A DNA stretch of 64,000 nt from G963666705 sp963666705 (GCA_963666705.2 CAXXKO010000030.1:234497-298496), one strand, 5' to 3'; shown: positions 45,411 to 54,072, counted from the first letter of the stretch. Notes: a model not told the origin generated them from the letters alone. Made by a program: numbers and translations.

Positions 45411-45806
45411 AACCAGTTCATTTGTTGAGTCGTCTACATGGTAGATATCCGACGGCACGGCGTAGACGTACGCTCGAAGTGCCGCTTGGTTGAATTCCGC
45501 TTGTTGCGCGCTGTCGGCCTTCATCTGCTCTACTTGGCGCCGCATCTGCTCAAGTTGATCGATTTGCTGTGCGCTGTTGATTTTCATCTGGTCAGTTTGC
45601 GCCTGCATTTGGTTCAACTGATCGTCTTGCTGATCCCTACCAACCTCCATCTGCTTGAGTTGCTCGTCCATGTTTCCGTATTGGAGACCTATGAGAACAG
45701 CAATTGCGATGGTTGCTACGGCGCTCGCGATTGCCGCCCAGTTCGCCAAGCGTGTCGAAGGGAACCGCACTTCATTGTTACGCTTGCCGGTATCGCCACC
45801 TTCCAC
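45411..45806 (-). pseudogene. Coiled-coil membrane protein, N-terminal piece
   Basis: A GTG at 45806 starts a protein with a membrane segment (NWAAIASAVATIAIAVLIGL) and then a long glutamine- and methionine-rich coiled coil (QLKQMEVGRDQQDDQLNQMQ, repeated). A C-terminal beta domain (ALRAYVYAVPSDIYHVDDST) follows, cut by IS4 and further by IS21. Proteins of this plan are common hypothetical inner-membrane proteins. Function unknown. Confidence 0.6.
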
Positions 45807-45989
45807 GGCCCCATGAATGGCAGCTGCGGGTGTTTCGGGCGGATGAGAGAGCCAATCGCGGATGAGAGAGCATCGGTGTGCGGAGGGTGGACCGGGTGGA
45901 CATCGTTCGTCTCCCCGCGTTCGCCAGAGCCATCGTGATCATCGGCCTTTTCGTCGCCTCGGCCGTATTCGTTTACCAATGGTACGCCC

Positions 45990-46051
45990 TCACTGGTGAG
46001 CCTCCTGCCACTCCCGCGCCAGGCGCTGGGCATCCATTACGGCGGTGGGCA
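45990..46051 (-). pseudogene. Sel1-type protein, C-terminal remnant
   Basis: The frame ends TAVMDAQRLAREWQEAHQ, closely like the end of the Sel1 protein at 51341-51679 (IADGRRLAREWLEAHQ). The repeats themselves are missing, so it is a decayed paralogue. Confidence 0.55.
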
Positions 46052-46435
46052 TTATCTCCACCGCGGGCGCGGTGCTCTGGCAGCCTCAATTTTGGCTTCG
46101 GCTTCCTCTGGCCCGACAAGCCCATTTTTCATAAGTGCTTGTGCGAGTAACGTAACAGCATTCCACCTCCTAGGGTGTTCAAGGACGCGCCACACACGTT
46201 TCTCAATGCGGCGAAGGTGGGCCATAATGAAATCCGCATCTTCTTCGTCCAATTCCTGAAGGCTGGTCTTTTCGGTATCTGCGAGCCGGGCTGCCGCGAG
46301 GATGCAAACGGCTGCCAGATTATCGTCAAAGACGAATCTCTTGCGTACCTCTCGACCCGTCAGGACCAAAACTCTTAAGTAAACTGAGGTCATATATGGC
46401 GGCCTTTTCAGGAATTTGCCGGTCTCCAAGCCCAT
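46052..46435 (-). CDS. Hypothetical protein
   Basis: A 127-residue, largely helical protein from ATG 46435 (a GTG at 46480 is also in frame). It contains LAAVCILAAARLADTEKTSL and FIMAHLRRIEKRVWRVLEHP. No membrane segment or known motif. It directly precedes the Sel1 remnant on the same strand. Confidence 0.5.
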   Translation of the reverse strand: MGLETGKFLKRPPYMTSVYLRVLVLTGREVRKRFVFDDNLAAVCILAAARLADTEKTSLQELDEEDADFIMAHLRRIEKRVWRVLEHPRRWNAVTLLAQALMKNGLVGPEEAEAKIEAARAPRPRWR

Positions 46436-46535
46436 GATGACGGTGCTCCGATAACCATCCGGACAGCAATTGAGCCGCACCTACATCCACGGTCCTTTGA
46501 TAATGACTCCAATGCAGTTCCCTAAGAGTCCATCC

Positions 46536-47438
46536 GGAAAGTTTATGATGGATAGCAGTATCGTGTAAGCCTTCTGAGCATGAGCCGGATGCTGGCCAGG
46601 CGGATGAAGGCGACAGCCGTACGGTTGAGGTTCTCGTAGTCCTTGGCGAGGCGGCGGCAGCGATTGATCCAGGCGATGGTGCGTTCGACGACCCAGCGTT
46701 TGGGGATGACCTCGAAGCCCCTGGCCGTGGCGGGCCGCTTGACCACCTCGATGCGCCAGGCGGCATCGGCCATGGCCCGGCGCAGCTTGTCGCCGCCGTA
46801 CGCGCCATCGGCGAAGATGGCCTCCAGGAAGGGAAACAGCCTGCGGGTGTGGCGATCCAGCACCAACAGGGCGCCATCGCGATCCTGTACGTCGGCCGGA
46901 TGAACGGCGACGGCGAGCATCAAGCCGAGGGTATCGACGAGGAGATGGCGCTTCCTGCCCTTGATCTTCTTGCCCGCATCATAGCCCGCCGGGTCGATGC
47001 ACGCCCCCCTTTTTCCGCCCCTTTGGTGCTCTGGCTGTCGATCACCCCGGCACTCGGCGAGGCCTCGCGACCCTCCAACTCCCGGCTCAGAACGTAGAGC
47101 GCGTGGTGAATGCGCTCGAGCGTGCCGTCCCAATCCCAAAGCATCAGATACTCGTGCACCGTGGACTTGGCCGGCAGGTCCTTGGGCAGCGCGCGCCACT
47201 GGCACCCGGTCGCCAGAACATAAAGGACCCCGTTCATCACCTCGCGCACGTCCACCTGTCGAGGGCGGCCGCCGCGTTTGGCCGGCGGGATCAGCGCCTC
47301 GATCAAGGTCCATTCCCGGTCCGTCAAATCGCTGGGATACCGAACGCCCTTGCGCTCGTAGAGACTTCGGTTCTCGTCCGTCCACATGTGGTGTCTCCAT
47401 CAGAATTCCAACACCACTTATAGAATCACAACAGACTC
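46536..47438 (-). mobile_element. IS5-family element type B
   Basis: GAGTC at each end forms a short inverted repeat; I cannot see a convincing target duplication. It lies just past the stop of the HEAGH gene. Confidence 0.7.
46543..47387 (-). CDS. IS5-family transposase type B, two frames joined at A5G6
   Basis: Frame 1 (from 47387) has the IS5 N-domain: YPSDLTDREWTLIEALIPPA and ATGCQWRALPKDLP. Frame 2 (to 46543) has AGYDAGKKIKGRKRHLLVDT, ADGAYGGDKLRRA and RWVVERTIAWINRCRRL with the catalytic Glu. They join at GGAAAAAGGGGGGC; a -1 slip yields AEKGGACIDPAGYDAGKK. The other IS5 element in the window has the same arrangement, which favours programmed frameshifting over decay. Confidence 0.78.
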
Positions 47439-47445
47439 ATTCGAT

Positions 47446-47505
47446 TCAAGAACTTCTGGGACGGACACTGAGTTTGGGATTGAGGATTGATTTTATTTCC
47501 TCTCG
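47446..47505 (-). pseudogene. HEAGH-motif protein, C-terminal piece
   Basis: Last codons of the gene that starts at 51333; read EEIKSILNPKLSVRPRSS then stop at 47446. Confidence 0.6.
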
Positions 47506-47575
47506 GATCGTGTCCCGGCAGGTGGTGTAAGAGCGTTGCGCTCTACGCGGCTCCCGGCGGGTAGGGCCGGGACGT

Positions 47576-47646
47576 TCAGGCTGCCACGGTGGGCAGCGTG
47601 ATGGGGACACCATCGCCCAGCGGAGCGATGGATTCCAGCGTCATGT
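47576..47646 (-). pseudogene. IS256 type B transposase, C-terminal piece
   Basis: Reads MTLESIAPLGDGVPITLPTV then AA and stop, the natural end of the transposase cut off by IS4. Confidence 0.85.
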
Positions 47647-48971
47647 CACTAGTGTCCGGTTAATAGTCGAATAGATTCAATTGGTTAGCATGGGGGTGGA
47701 TTGGTGTCGTGGTTTCTGGATTTGTAAGCAATTGAAGGAGCGGTGTTTTTTCGAAGACGGTGAGGCTGAGGACCTGGAGGATTGTGTAGAGGCTGGCGTT
47801 GATAGCCAAGCGCTTCTTGACGATGGCGATCAACACATAGACGGAGACGGCGATCCAGATCTGGGATTTGACGGCGTTCTCGGAGGTGCCGTAGAAGCGC
47901 TTGATGCGCAGGTGCTGCTTGATCCATTTGAAGAACAGCTCGACCTGCCAGCGGCATTTGTAGAGCTGGGCGATGGTCAGCGCCGGCAGGGTGAAGTTGT
48001 TGGTCAGGAAGGTGAAGGCCTTGCCGCTCTCGGGGTCGCGGTATCGGACGCGGCGGAGCCTGTCCGGGTAGTCGGTGGCGGTGTGCTGGCCGGCGGTGCG
48101 GATGGTCTGGTCGCAGCGCAGGCCGGTGGTCTTGTCGATTGCGCGGGACGCGATCCTGCGGAACTGGAACTTGGCCCGTGCCCGGACGACGAAGAAGGCG
48201 GCGCCCTGGCTCAGGCGATGGAGGCGGGCGAAATGGATGTATCCGCGGTCCAGGACGTAGAAGGCGCCGGGCTCGGGGACCAGCTCGTCGAGCACCCTCA
48301 CGTCGTGCCATCGGCCGTCGCTGATATGGATGAAAGTTGGGATATTGCCGCGCAGATCCAAGAGGGTGTGGAGCTTGATGGCGGCCTTGGTGCGCTGGAA
48401 CGGGGCCCAGGGGAAGACCGCGAGGCAGAGGTCGATGGTGGTCGAGTCGAGGGCATAGACGGTGTGGTCGAGCTCGAGGCCGAAGCTGTCTTGGGCATAG
48501 AGCGGCCGGGCGATGCGGATCAGCGCCTGGGCGAAGTCGGCATGGATGCGCCAGTCGCGCCTCTCGTTGGCGTCGGCCAAGGTGGCGCGGGCGACGCGCC
48601 CGCGGATGCCCATGTGGTAGAGCTTGGTGTGCTGGGCGCGCAGGCAGGCCTCGATGTCGCGCAGGCTCTCGCGATAGGTCAGCTGCGCGAAGGCCATGCA
48701 CAGATACCGATCGAGGCAGGAGAAGCTTCGCAGCCTGCGATCGCCGCCGTAGCGGTGGACGCAACGGCGCAAGCTGTGCACGGGCAGATGGTCGATCACC
48801 TGGGCGAAAACGATCTTGCCTGCATACATGAGCCATGCTCCTGACCGGGAAGGCAGGAGCATGTCTGGCTTAACACCGGGAGTTCAAGTCGGTGACACGC
48901 GAATATCCCGAAAGAACGTTTAACCACAACCCACTAACCGGAAAACCGCCGCAGTTAACCGGACACTAGTG
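47647..48971 (-). mobile_element. IS4-family element copy 3 (diverged)
   Basis: CACTAGTGTCCGGTTAA at both ends; the 9-bp duplication GCGTCATGT flanks it. Confidence 0.93.
47660..48829 (-). CDS. IS4-family transposase copy 3
   Basis: A relative of the two other IS4 proteins at perhaps two-thirds identity. ALDSTTIDLCLAVFPWAPF, VLDRGYIHFARLHRL and YKCRWQVELFFKWIKQHLRI give the DDE and YREK motifs. ATG 48829 (MYAGKIVFAQ) is the likely start. Intact. Confidence 0.92.
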   Translation of the reverse strand: MYAGKIVFAQVIDHLPVHSLRRCVHRYGGDRRLRSFSCLDRYLCMAFAQLTYRESLRDIEACLRAQHTKLYHMGIRGRVARATLADANERRDWRIHADFAQALIRIARPLYAQDSFGLELDHTVYALDSTTIDLCLAVFPWAPFQRTKAAIKLHTLLDLRGNIPTFIHISDGRWHDVRVLDELVPEPGAFYVLDRGYIHFARLHRLSQGAAFFVVRARAKFQFRRIASRAIDKTTGLRCDQTIRTAGQHTATDYPDRLRRVRYRDPESGKAFTFLTNNFTLPALTIAQLYKCRWQVELFFKWIKQHLRIKRFYGTSENAVKSQIWIAVSVYVLIAIVKKRLAINASLYTILQVLSLTVFEKTPLLQLLTNPETTTPIHPHANQLNLFDY

Positions 48972-50106
48972 GCGTCATGTATCTCCTTGAGACGGCCCAC
49001 TCGTCGTTCTGCTCGAGAAGGATGGCGCCGACGAGCCGTGTGATGGCGTCTTCGTTGGGAAAGATGCCGACGACGTTGGTGCGGCGCTTGACCTCGGCAT
49101 GGAGCCGTTCGATCGGGTTGGTCGAATGCAACTTCTGGCGGTGCTCCTTGGGGAAGCTCATGTAGGCGAGGACGTCGTGCTCGGCTTCGTCCATCAGGGC
49201 GGCGAGCTTGGGGACCTTGGGCCTGAGCTGGTCGGCGACCTGACGCCACTGGACCTTCGCGCTGTCGGCGTCCTCCTGGGCGAAGGCGGTGGCGACGAAG
49301 GCGGAGACGACGCGCCGGCCCTGCTTGCCGGCATGGGCCAGCAGGTTGCGGGCGAAGTGCACGCGGCATCTTTGCCAGGTGGCGCCGAGGATCCGGGTCG
49401 CGGCGGCCTTCAGGCCCTTGTGGTCGTCGGAGATCACCAGCTTCACGCCGCGCAGCCCGCGCCGGGCCAGCGAGCGCAGGAACTCAGTCCAGAAGGTCTC
49501 GGCCTCCGACGCGCCGATCGCCATGCCCAGGACCTCGCGGCGGCCTTGGTCGTTGACGGCCACAGCCACGGTCACCGCGACCGAGACGATGCGTCCGGTC
49601 TGGCGCACCTTCACATAAGTCGCATCCAGCCACAGATAGGGCCAGTCGCCCTCCAGCGGTCGATCAAGGAAGCCGTTGACCTTATCGTCGATCTCGCCGC
49701 ACAGCCTGGAGACCTGGCTCTTGGAGACGCCCGACATCCCCATCGCCTGAACCAGATCGTCGACCGAGCGGGTCGACACGCCCTGGATGTAGGCCTCCTG
49801 GATCACCGCAGCCAGCGCCTTCTCGGCCATCCGCCGCGGCTCCAGGAAGCCGGGGAAGTAGCTCCCCTTCCTCAGCTTCGGGATCTTCAACTCGACCGTG
49901 CCGGCCCGGGTCTCCCAGGACCGGTCGCGGTAGCCGTTGCGGTGGGTGATACGATCCGCCGAGCGCTCGCCGTGAGCGGCGCCGGTCAGGCCCTCGACCT
50001 CCAGTGCCATCAGCCGCTCGGCCGTGAAGCCGATCATCTCGCGAAGCAGATCGGCATCGGAGCTCTTCTCCAAAAGCGCGCGTAGGGTCATCATGTCCTG
50101 GGTCAT
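48972..50106 (-). pseudogene. IS256 type B transposase, main piece (3' end displaced by IS4)
   Basis: From ATG 50106 with an AAGGAGA ribosome-binding site. Catalytic blocks are YLWLDATYVKVRQ, LVISDDHKGLKAAATRILG and STNPIERLHAEVKRRT; WQRCRVHFARNLLAH is the family signature. IS4 interrupts only the last about 20 residues (after RRYMT), so a nearly full protein with an altered tail could still be made. Confidence 0.88.
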
Positions 50107-50296
50107 CGTGGTTCTCCTTCGGGTCAGGTTGGTTCGCACTAGCCCAACCCTAAACCGGAACCGCGATGGCCTCCGCTGTGGATAGCCGGCTTGCCTACGC
50201 CAGACTCTCGGCGGTCGCTACGGCAAGCCGCCTACCCACAGCTACCAGAGGCTCCAACAACTCCTACACCACGTCCTGGGACACGACCTCCTCTCG

Positions 50297-50472
50297 CTTG
50301 TTGAGAGAAATCAGCAGACGGACATGGCTAACACCACCGCCATGGCCGTCGATATGGCTAACACCACCGCCATGGCCGTCGATACTCAACCCGGGCTCCC
50401 GTATGATGTTGTGGCCTCGCCAAGCGAAGACCGCGTGCCCTGCTTCATGGTACGCTGCGGCTTGGCGCACTA
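50297..50472 (-). pseudogene. HEAGH-motif (M41-like) protein, central piece
   Basis: Contains AAYHEAGHAVFAWRGHNIIR, with HEAGH as in FtsH-type M41 zinc peptidases. No AAA domain accompanies it; the reconstructed protein (start 51333, end 47446) is only about 80-90 residues. A 30-bp tandem duplication (50324-50353 and 50354-50383) duplicates the ten residues IDGHGGGVSH in frame. IS5 and IS256 interrupt it on either side. Whether it is a peptidase, an inhibitor-like fragment or a domain lost from a larger protein cannot be said. Confidence 0.6.
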
Positions 50473-51315
50473 GGGTCTGTTGAGATTTAGGATTCCCAAA
50501 CGGCATAATATGTGATTCAAACTTTCTTTTGGAGGAGGTTTGAATGACATCGGAGCGTTTTGTGATCACCGATAGGCAGTGGGCGCGGATGGAGCCGCAT
50601 TGTCTTGGCAAGAAGACGGACCCTGGCCGAACGGGTGGCGATGGCCGGTTGTTTTTGGAGGCGGTTCTTTGGATCGCGCGGACCGGCTGTCCATGGCGTG
50701 ACTTGCCGGTACGGTTCGGCAAGTGGAATACGGTGTTCAAGCGGTTTCGTGATTGGGTCAAAGCCGATGTTTTCAAACGGATATTCGACGCCGTGTCAGA
50801 CGATCCAGACATGGAGTTTGCGATGATCGACGGCACAATCGTCAAGGTTCATCGGCACGGCCAGGGCGCAAAAGGGGGACTCAAAGCCAGGCTATCGGCA
50901 AGTCAAGGGGCGGGTTGAGCACCAAAATCCTGGCCCTGACGGATGCGCTTGGCAATCTGGTCCGCTTTGTTCTCTTGCCCGGACAACGCCATGACACCGT
51001 CGGCGTCGCCCCGCTCATCGAGAATATCGAATTCGGCGGCCTGATCGCCGACAAGGCGTTCGATTCGAATTGGATCATCGAAAACATGAACGAACGGGGC
51101 GTGCAAATCGTCATATCCCAACGCCCGCAGCGTCTCCAGCCACTGGACATCGATAGCGAAATCTATAAATGGCGACACCTGATCGAGAATTTCTTTTGCA
51201 AACTCAAGGAGTTCAAGCGTATCGCCATGCGAAGCGAAAAAACCGACGACAGTTTCGAGGCCATGATCTACCTCTGTTCAGCAATCATCAATTCACGATG
51301 AATCTCAACAGGCCC
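50473..51315 (+). mobile_element. IS5-family element type A (IS427-like)
   Basis: Ends GGGTCTGTTGAGATT and the complement of AATCTCAACAGGCCC; TA duplicated at 50471-50472 and 51316-51317. It lies within the HEAGH gene. Confidence 0.88.
50544..51301 (+). CDS. IS5-family transposase type A, two frames joined at A4G5
   Basis: Frame 1 (50544 to about 50870) has FVITDRQWARMEPHCLG, TGCPWRDLPVRFGKWNTVF and the first Asp in MIDGTIVKVHRHGQG. Frame 2 (to 51301) has STKILALTDALGNLVRFVL, LIADKAFDSNWI and WRHLIENFFCKLKEFKRIAM with the catalytic Glu. They meet at GCAAAAGGGGGAC, where a -1 slip gives a standard-length protein, as in other IS427-group elements. Confidence 0.82.
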
Positions 51316-51317
51316 TA

Positions 51318-51333
51318 ATGCAAATGTCTTCAT
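51318..51333 (-). pseudogene. HEAGH-motif protein, start
   Basis: ATG 51333 gives MKTFA; after removing IS5 and one TA it continues LVRQAAAYHEAGHAVF. It starts 7 bases after the Sel1 stop, so the two were co-transcribed. Confidence 0.6.
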
Positions 51334-51340
51334 ACTCGCC

Positions 51341-51679
51341 TCACTGGTGCGCCTCCAACCACTCTCGCGCCAGGCGCCGGCCATCGGCAATTTGTGCGGG
51401 TGTCATCTTTCCGGCGATGATTTTTGTGTTTTTTACTTTAGCGGCATTGCCTTTCACCGCCGCGACGTAAAACCACATTTGTGCCAGGGCGGTGTCCCGC
51501 GCCACGCCTCTGCCATTGTTGTACATGAAGCCGAGGTGGTTCTGGGCGACGGCATCGCCCTGATCGGCGGCCAACCAGTACCACCTCACCGCCTCGGCAT
51601 AGTCCTGCGCCACGCCTCTGCCATTGTCGTACATGAAGCCGAGGTTGAGTTGGGCGGCGATGTAGACAGCAGGCGCCAC
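51341..51679 (-). CDS. Sel1-repeat protein, probably 5'-truncated
   Basis: About 112 residues with two Sel1 repeats: AQLNLGFMYDNGRGVAQDYA, EAVRWYWLAADQGDAVAQNH and LGFMYNNGRGVARDTALAQM, then a basic C-terminal tail ending RRLAREWLEAHQ. The only starts are a GTG at 51679 or later codons, and a full protein would have a signal peptide and more repeats; the phage terminase gene begins immediately upstream, so I infer its front was lost at the phage junction. Confidence 0.7.
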   Translation of the reverse strand: MAPAVYIAAQLNLGFMYDNGRGVAQDYAEAVRWYWLAADQGDAVAQNHLGFMYNNGRGVARDTALAQMWFYVAAVKGNAAKVKNTKIIAGKMTPAQIADGRRLAREWLEAHQ

Positions 51680-51690
51680 CTGTGGGGCAG

Positions 51691-52236
51691 CTACGGACGC
51701 ACGTTTGGAGGCCCCTCGCCCGCAGGCGGGGCAACGGTCCCCAGCCGCACCACGTTCTCCCCAGCCTCGCCGCGCGCGATCTCCTCTTCGCGGGCGTAGA
51801 TAGCCAAGCGCTCCTCAAGGGGGATGAAGCCCGGCGGCTTGTCGCCCAGGTCGGCGGCGGCAGCGGCGGCACCCGTGGGCCACATGCCAAGGTGACGCCC
51901 CAGAAGCTCCAGGGCGCGAATGGCCGCTGTGGCATTATGGGTGTACTCCCCGGTCGGATCCCCGGCAGCGTCGCGCACGGGCTCCGTCTGCATCGCGCGC
52001 TCCACGTTCTCGGTCAACTTCCCGATCACCCAATCCGCGTCGACCTTGGTCCGTTCCGACCGATTCGCCAGCGCGTCGGCGATCGCGGCCGCGATAGCCG
52101 GGTTTGACAGTAGCACCGACCCTTGCTGCCTTGCGCTCTGCGGGGAATAGCCGCTTCGCTTGGCCGCCGCTGTCGCGTTCAAGTCCAGGCAATATTCGGA
52201 AACGAACCGATTTTGCCGGGGAGTAAACGGCCCCAT
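51691..52236 (-). CDS. Phage terminase small subunit (TerS-like)
   Basis: A 181-residue protein. TPRQNRFVSEYCLDLNATAA followed by AKRSGYSPQSARQQGSVLLS is the Terminase_2 helix-turn-helix; the central helix (WVIGKLTENVERAMQTEPV) and C-terminal tail fit. TerS recognises phage DNA for packaging. No large terminase subunit is in the window, so this marks a truncated phage or satellite. Confidence 0.8.
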   Translation of the reverse strand: MGPFTPRQNRFVSEYCLDLNATAAAKRSGYSPQSARQQGSVLLSNPAIAAAIADALANRSERTKVDADWVIGKLTENVERAMQTEPVRDAAGDPTGEYTHNATAAIRALELLGRHLGMWPTGAAAAAADLGDKPPGFIPLEERLAIYAREEEIARGEAGENVVRLGTVAPPAGEGPPNVRP

Positions 52237-52301
52237 CTGGCCCCTCCTGTCTTGATGTGGAGAGCCTATTCTACCACCGACAGTTTCGACCCCGTTACGC
52301 G

Positions 52302-52535
52302 TCACGGTTCCGATGTTTCGGCGGAGGCTTCGAGCCAGCGGTGCAGAGCTTCGGCCACAGCCTCCCGGTTCGCGGACTGGTCCAGCGGAAGCAACCCGAC
52401 GGCCACCAGCCATTCCATGACTTCCGTGGAAACCACTACCGGGCAGACGAATGCCCCCTCCCGCCGTCGGGCGCGCAGCCGCCGCATCCGCTCGGCTGCG
52501 GGCGAGGGTGGAAACCGGGGAGAGGGATGGCGCAT
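52302..52535 (-). CDS. Small hypothetical phage-region protein
   Basis: 77 residues: a basic N-terminus (MRRLRARRREGAFVCPVVVS) then an amphipathic helix region (EVMEWLVAVGLLPLDQSAN). It resembles small proteins found beside TerS in alphaproteobacterial prophages; no assigned role. Confidence 0.5.
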   Translation of the reverse strand: MRHPSPRFPPSPAAERMRRLRARRREGAFVCPVVVSTEVMEWLVAVGLLPLDQSANREAVAEALHRWLEASAETSEP

Positions 52536-52568
52536 CAGACATACGATCGAGGTCGCCGCTGGCCAGGC

Positions 52569-52835
52569 TCACGCCGCTGCCGGCTCACCCTCGTCCTCGA
52601 GCAGCCCAGCCGTTCGAGCCTGGCGCTCGGCCTGCTGTAACGCGGCGATGAGTTCGGGCAGCGGATCAACCTCCACGTTGAGTCCGTTTTGCTCCGGCTT
52701 GAAGCTCGACCCGTCGTCGTAGAAGACGCCCGCGCTCACCATGTGGTGGACGGCGCGCTCTGTCCGGAACTCGCTCAGGGCGACCCTCAGCTCTTCGCGC
52801 GCGTTCTTTGGGGTGGTAGGTATCAGCTTGTCCAT
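52569..52835 (-). CDS. Small hypothetical phage-region protein
   Basis: 88 residues, acidic, with NAREELRVALSEFRTERAVH and a coiled-coil-prone end (PELIAALQQAERQARTAGLL). It starts 17 bases after the stop of the Toprim gene, so probably the same operon. No family recognised. Confidence 0.55.
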   Translation of the reverse strand: MDKLIPTTPKNAREELRVALSEFRTERAVHHMVSAGVFYDDGSSFKPEQNGLNVEVDPLPELIAALQQAERQARTAGLLEDEGEPAAA

Positions 52836-52851
52836 GTCGGTCCTCTTCCCG

Positions 52852-53682
52852 TCACGCGGCCGCGCCGCTCAGCGCGGTCCTCAATCTCTCCCGCTCTTCG
52901 TTCTCTGTAGCCCGCACCACCGTCAGGGCGTCCAAGTCCATGCGCGCCTCGACCTCGGACACGACGCGATCGCGCAGAACGGAGATGGGCAGGGCGTCGA
53001 GCTCCACCGAGATATCGCCGTGGCGCTCGACGAACTTGGCGCGACGGCTGTCGGTGACCTTCGCGAAGTCAGACGGCAGGCCGTAGCGCGCGACATCCTC
53101 GAGCGTGAGGGCGCACTTCACGACCTCGGGGTGACAGCTGAAGAAGCCCAGCCGCTCGCGCAGCGACCGAACCATGCCCTCGCCGCTCGGGTCCAAGTCG
53201 CCGAAATAGAGGACCGTGACGCCCTCGCCGTCGCCGAACCGCACCGCCGCGTTGTGGATCGAGTCCCAGCCGTCAAAGCCCCTGCCCACATTCAACGTGA
53301 CGCCGTAGCCCTCAAGGGCGTCCTCGATGATCCCCGAGAGCGCGTCCTTCTCGAGCCAGCATTCGACGTAGCGCGGTTGCGTTGTCCACACTTGGCGTCG
53401 GTACGCTTCCGTCGCCGTGTTCGCGAACTCGGCCAGGTCGCTCCACATCGACACGGCACGGGGCCGCCGCATTCGGTCCTCGACCCACGACCACGGGACG
53501 ACGCCCTCCTTCCGCATGGCAACGAGGAGGTTGGAGACCGCCTGGTACTGGGTCCGAGTGTTTTTGATGACCTGTCTCGAAACGAGCTGGTAGTAGACCT
53601 GCCGCACCGTCATGGGATGATGCTCGGCAAGCACGGCACGGGCCGCGTCTATCAGCAGGAGGGTCTTGGCGTGGCGGGCCAT
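52852..53682 (-). CDS. Toprim-domain protein, related to Topo VI-A/Spo11-like phage proteins
   Basis: 276 residues. An N-terminal winged-helix-like part has MTVRQVYYQLVSRQVIKNTR followed by YQAVSNLLVAMRKEGVVPW; a central block VECWLEKDALSGIIEDALEG holds the conserved Toprim glutamate, and VTVLYFGDLDPSGEGMVRSL is the GDxDPSG acidic motif. YYQLVSR could carry a Spo11-like tyrosine. I infer a DNA-binding, metal-dependent nuclease or topoisomerase-like function in phage replication. Confidence 0.75.
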   Translation of the reverse strand: MARHAKTLLLIDAARAVLAEHHPMTVRQVYYQLVSRQVIKNTRTQYQAVSNLLVAMRKEGVVPWSWVEDRMRRPRAVSMWSDLAEFANTATEAYRRQVWTTQPRYVECWLEKDALSGIIEDALEGYGVTLNVGRGFDGWDSIHNAAVRFGDGEGVTVLYFGDLDPSGEGMVRSLRERLGFFSCHPEVVKCALTLEDVARYGLPSDFAKVTDSRRAKFVERHGDISVELDALPISVLRDRVVSEVEARMDLDALTVVRATENEERERLRTALSGAAA

Positions 53683-53684
53683 CG

Positions 53685-53921
53685 CTACCTCCTCAACTCC
53701 GTGGTGCCGTCGTGGCCGGGCACCACCTCCGCAGTGCCGAGGGCCGGGTCAACCATCGGCCCGTACCCCAGCCCGCTGGCCGCCCGCGTCGCCTCTTTGC
53801 CCCGTCCACACGTGAAGGCAGGTGCAGCCGTTCCGGAGCGACTCGAACAGCCGCGCCAATTCCGGCGGCGGCCGCTTTGAATGGTTCTTTTCTTGGGTCC
53901 TCCGACGACCTCTGCCCCCAC
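53685..53921 (-). CDS. Hypothetical ORF upstream of the Toprim gene
   Basis: An open frame ending two bases before the Toprim start (GLGYGPMVDPALGTAEVVPG then HDGTTELRR). The N-terminal part is unconvincing and a second overlapping frame (53749-54000) is equally open, so the correct gene or a frameshift cannot be decided. Confidence 0.25.
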   Translation of the reverse strand: MGAEVVGGPKKRTIQSGRRRNWRGCSSRSGTAAPAFTCGRGKEATRAASGLGYGPMVDPALGTAEVVPGHDGTTELRR

Positions 53922-53945
53922 CCCCTTGGATATATAGAAGCAGTT

Positions 53946-54072
53946 CGACTTTCCGAACTACGGACGCCGCATAGGAATGGCTGTTTTCAGTGGTTTTCAC
54001 GTGTCCACCTTCCCGCCGGGAATGCTTCGTAGTGCGACTTTCCGAACTACGGTAGTGCGACTTTTCGACATG
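53946..54072. repeat. Repeats of CGACTTTCCGAACTACG
   Basis: Exact 17-bp copies at 53946-53962 and 54035-54051, with a partial third (GTAGTGCGACTTTTCGA) following. They span the end of one gene and the spacer to the next. Confidence 0.6.

Larger units (their letters stand above)
47506..50288 (-). mobile_element. IS256-family element type B, containing an IS4 element
   Basis: Ends GATCGTGTCCCGGCAGGTGG and, inward from the right, GGTCGTGTCCCAGGACGTGG. The 8-bp duplication TCCTCTCG is at 47498-47505 and 50289-50296. IS4 copy 3 is nested inside. Confidence 0.9.

Noticed and set aside
45878..46150. Plus-strand ORF with a hydrophobic stretch (AIVIIGLFVASAVFVYQW)
   Set aside because: No ribosome-binding site, the second half overlaps the Sel1 remnant on the other strand; kept out for lack of support.
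46543..47387. IS5 type B transposase as a frameshifted pseudogene
   Set aside because: The break lies at an A5G6 run like that of the other IS5, so programmed frameshifting is more likely.
47681..48844. Plus-strand 387-codon ORF over IS4 copy 3
   Set aside because: Antisense of an intact IS4 transposase.
50264..50845. Minus ORF suggesting a 193-residue FtsH-like protein
   Set aside because: Its first half is the antisense of an IS5 transposase; the true start is beyond that element at 51333.
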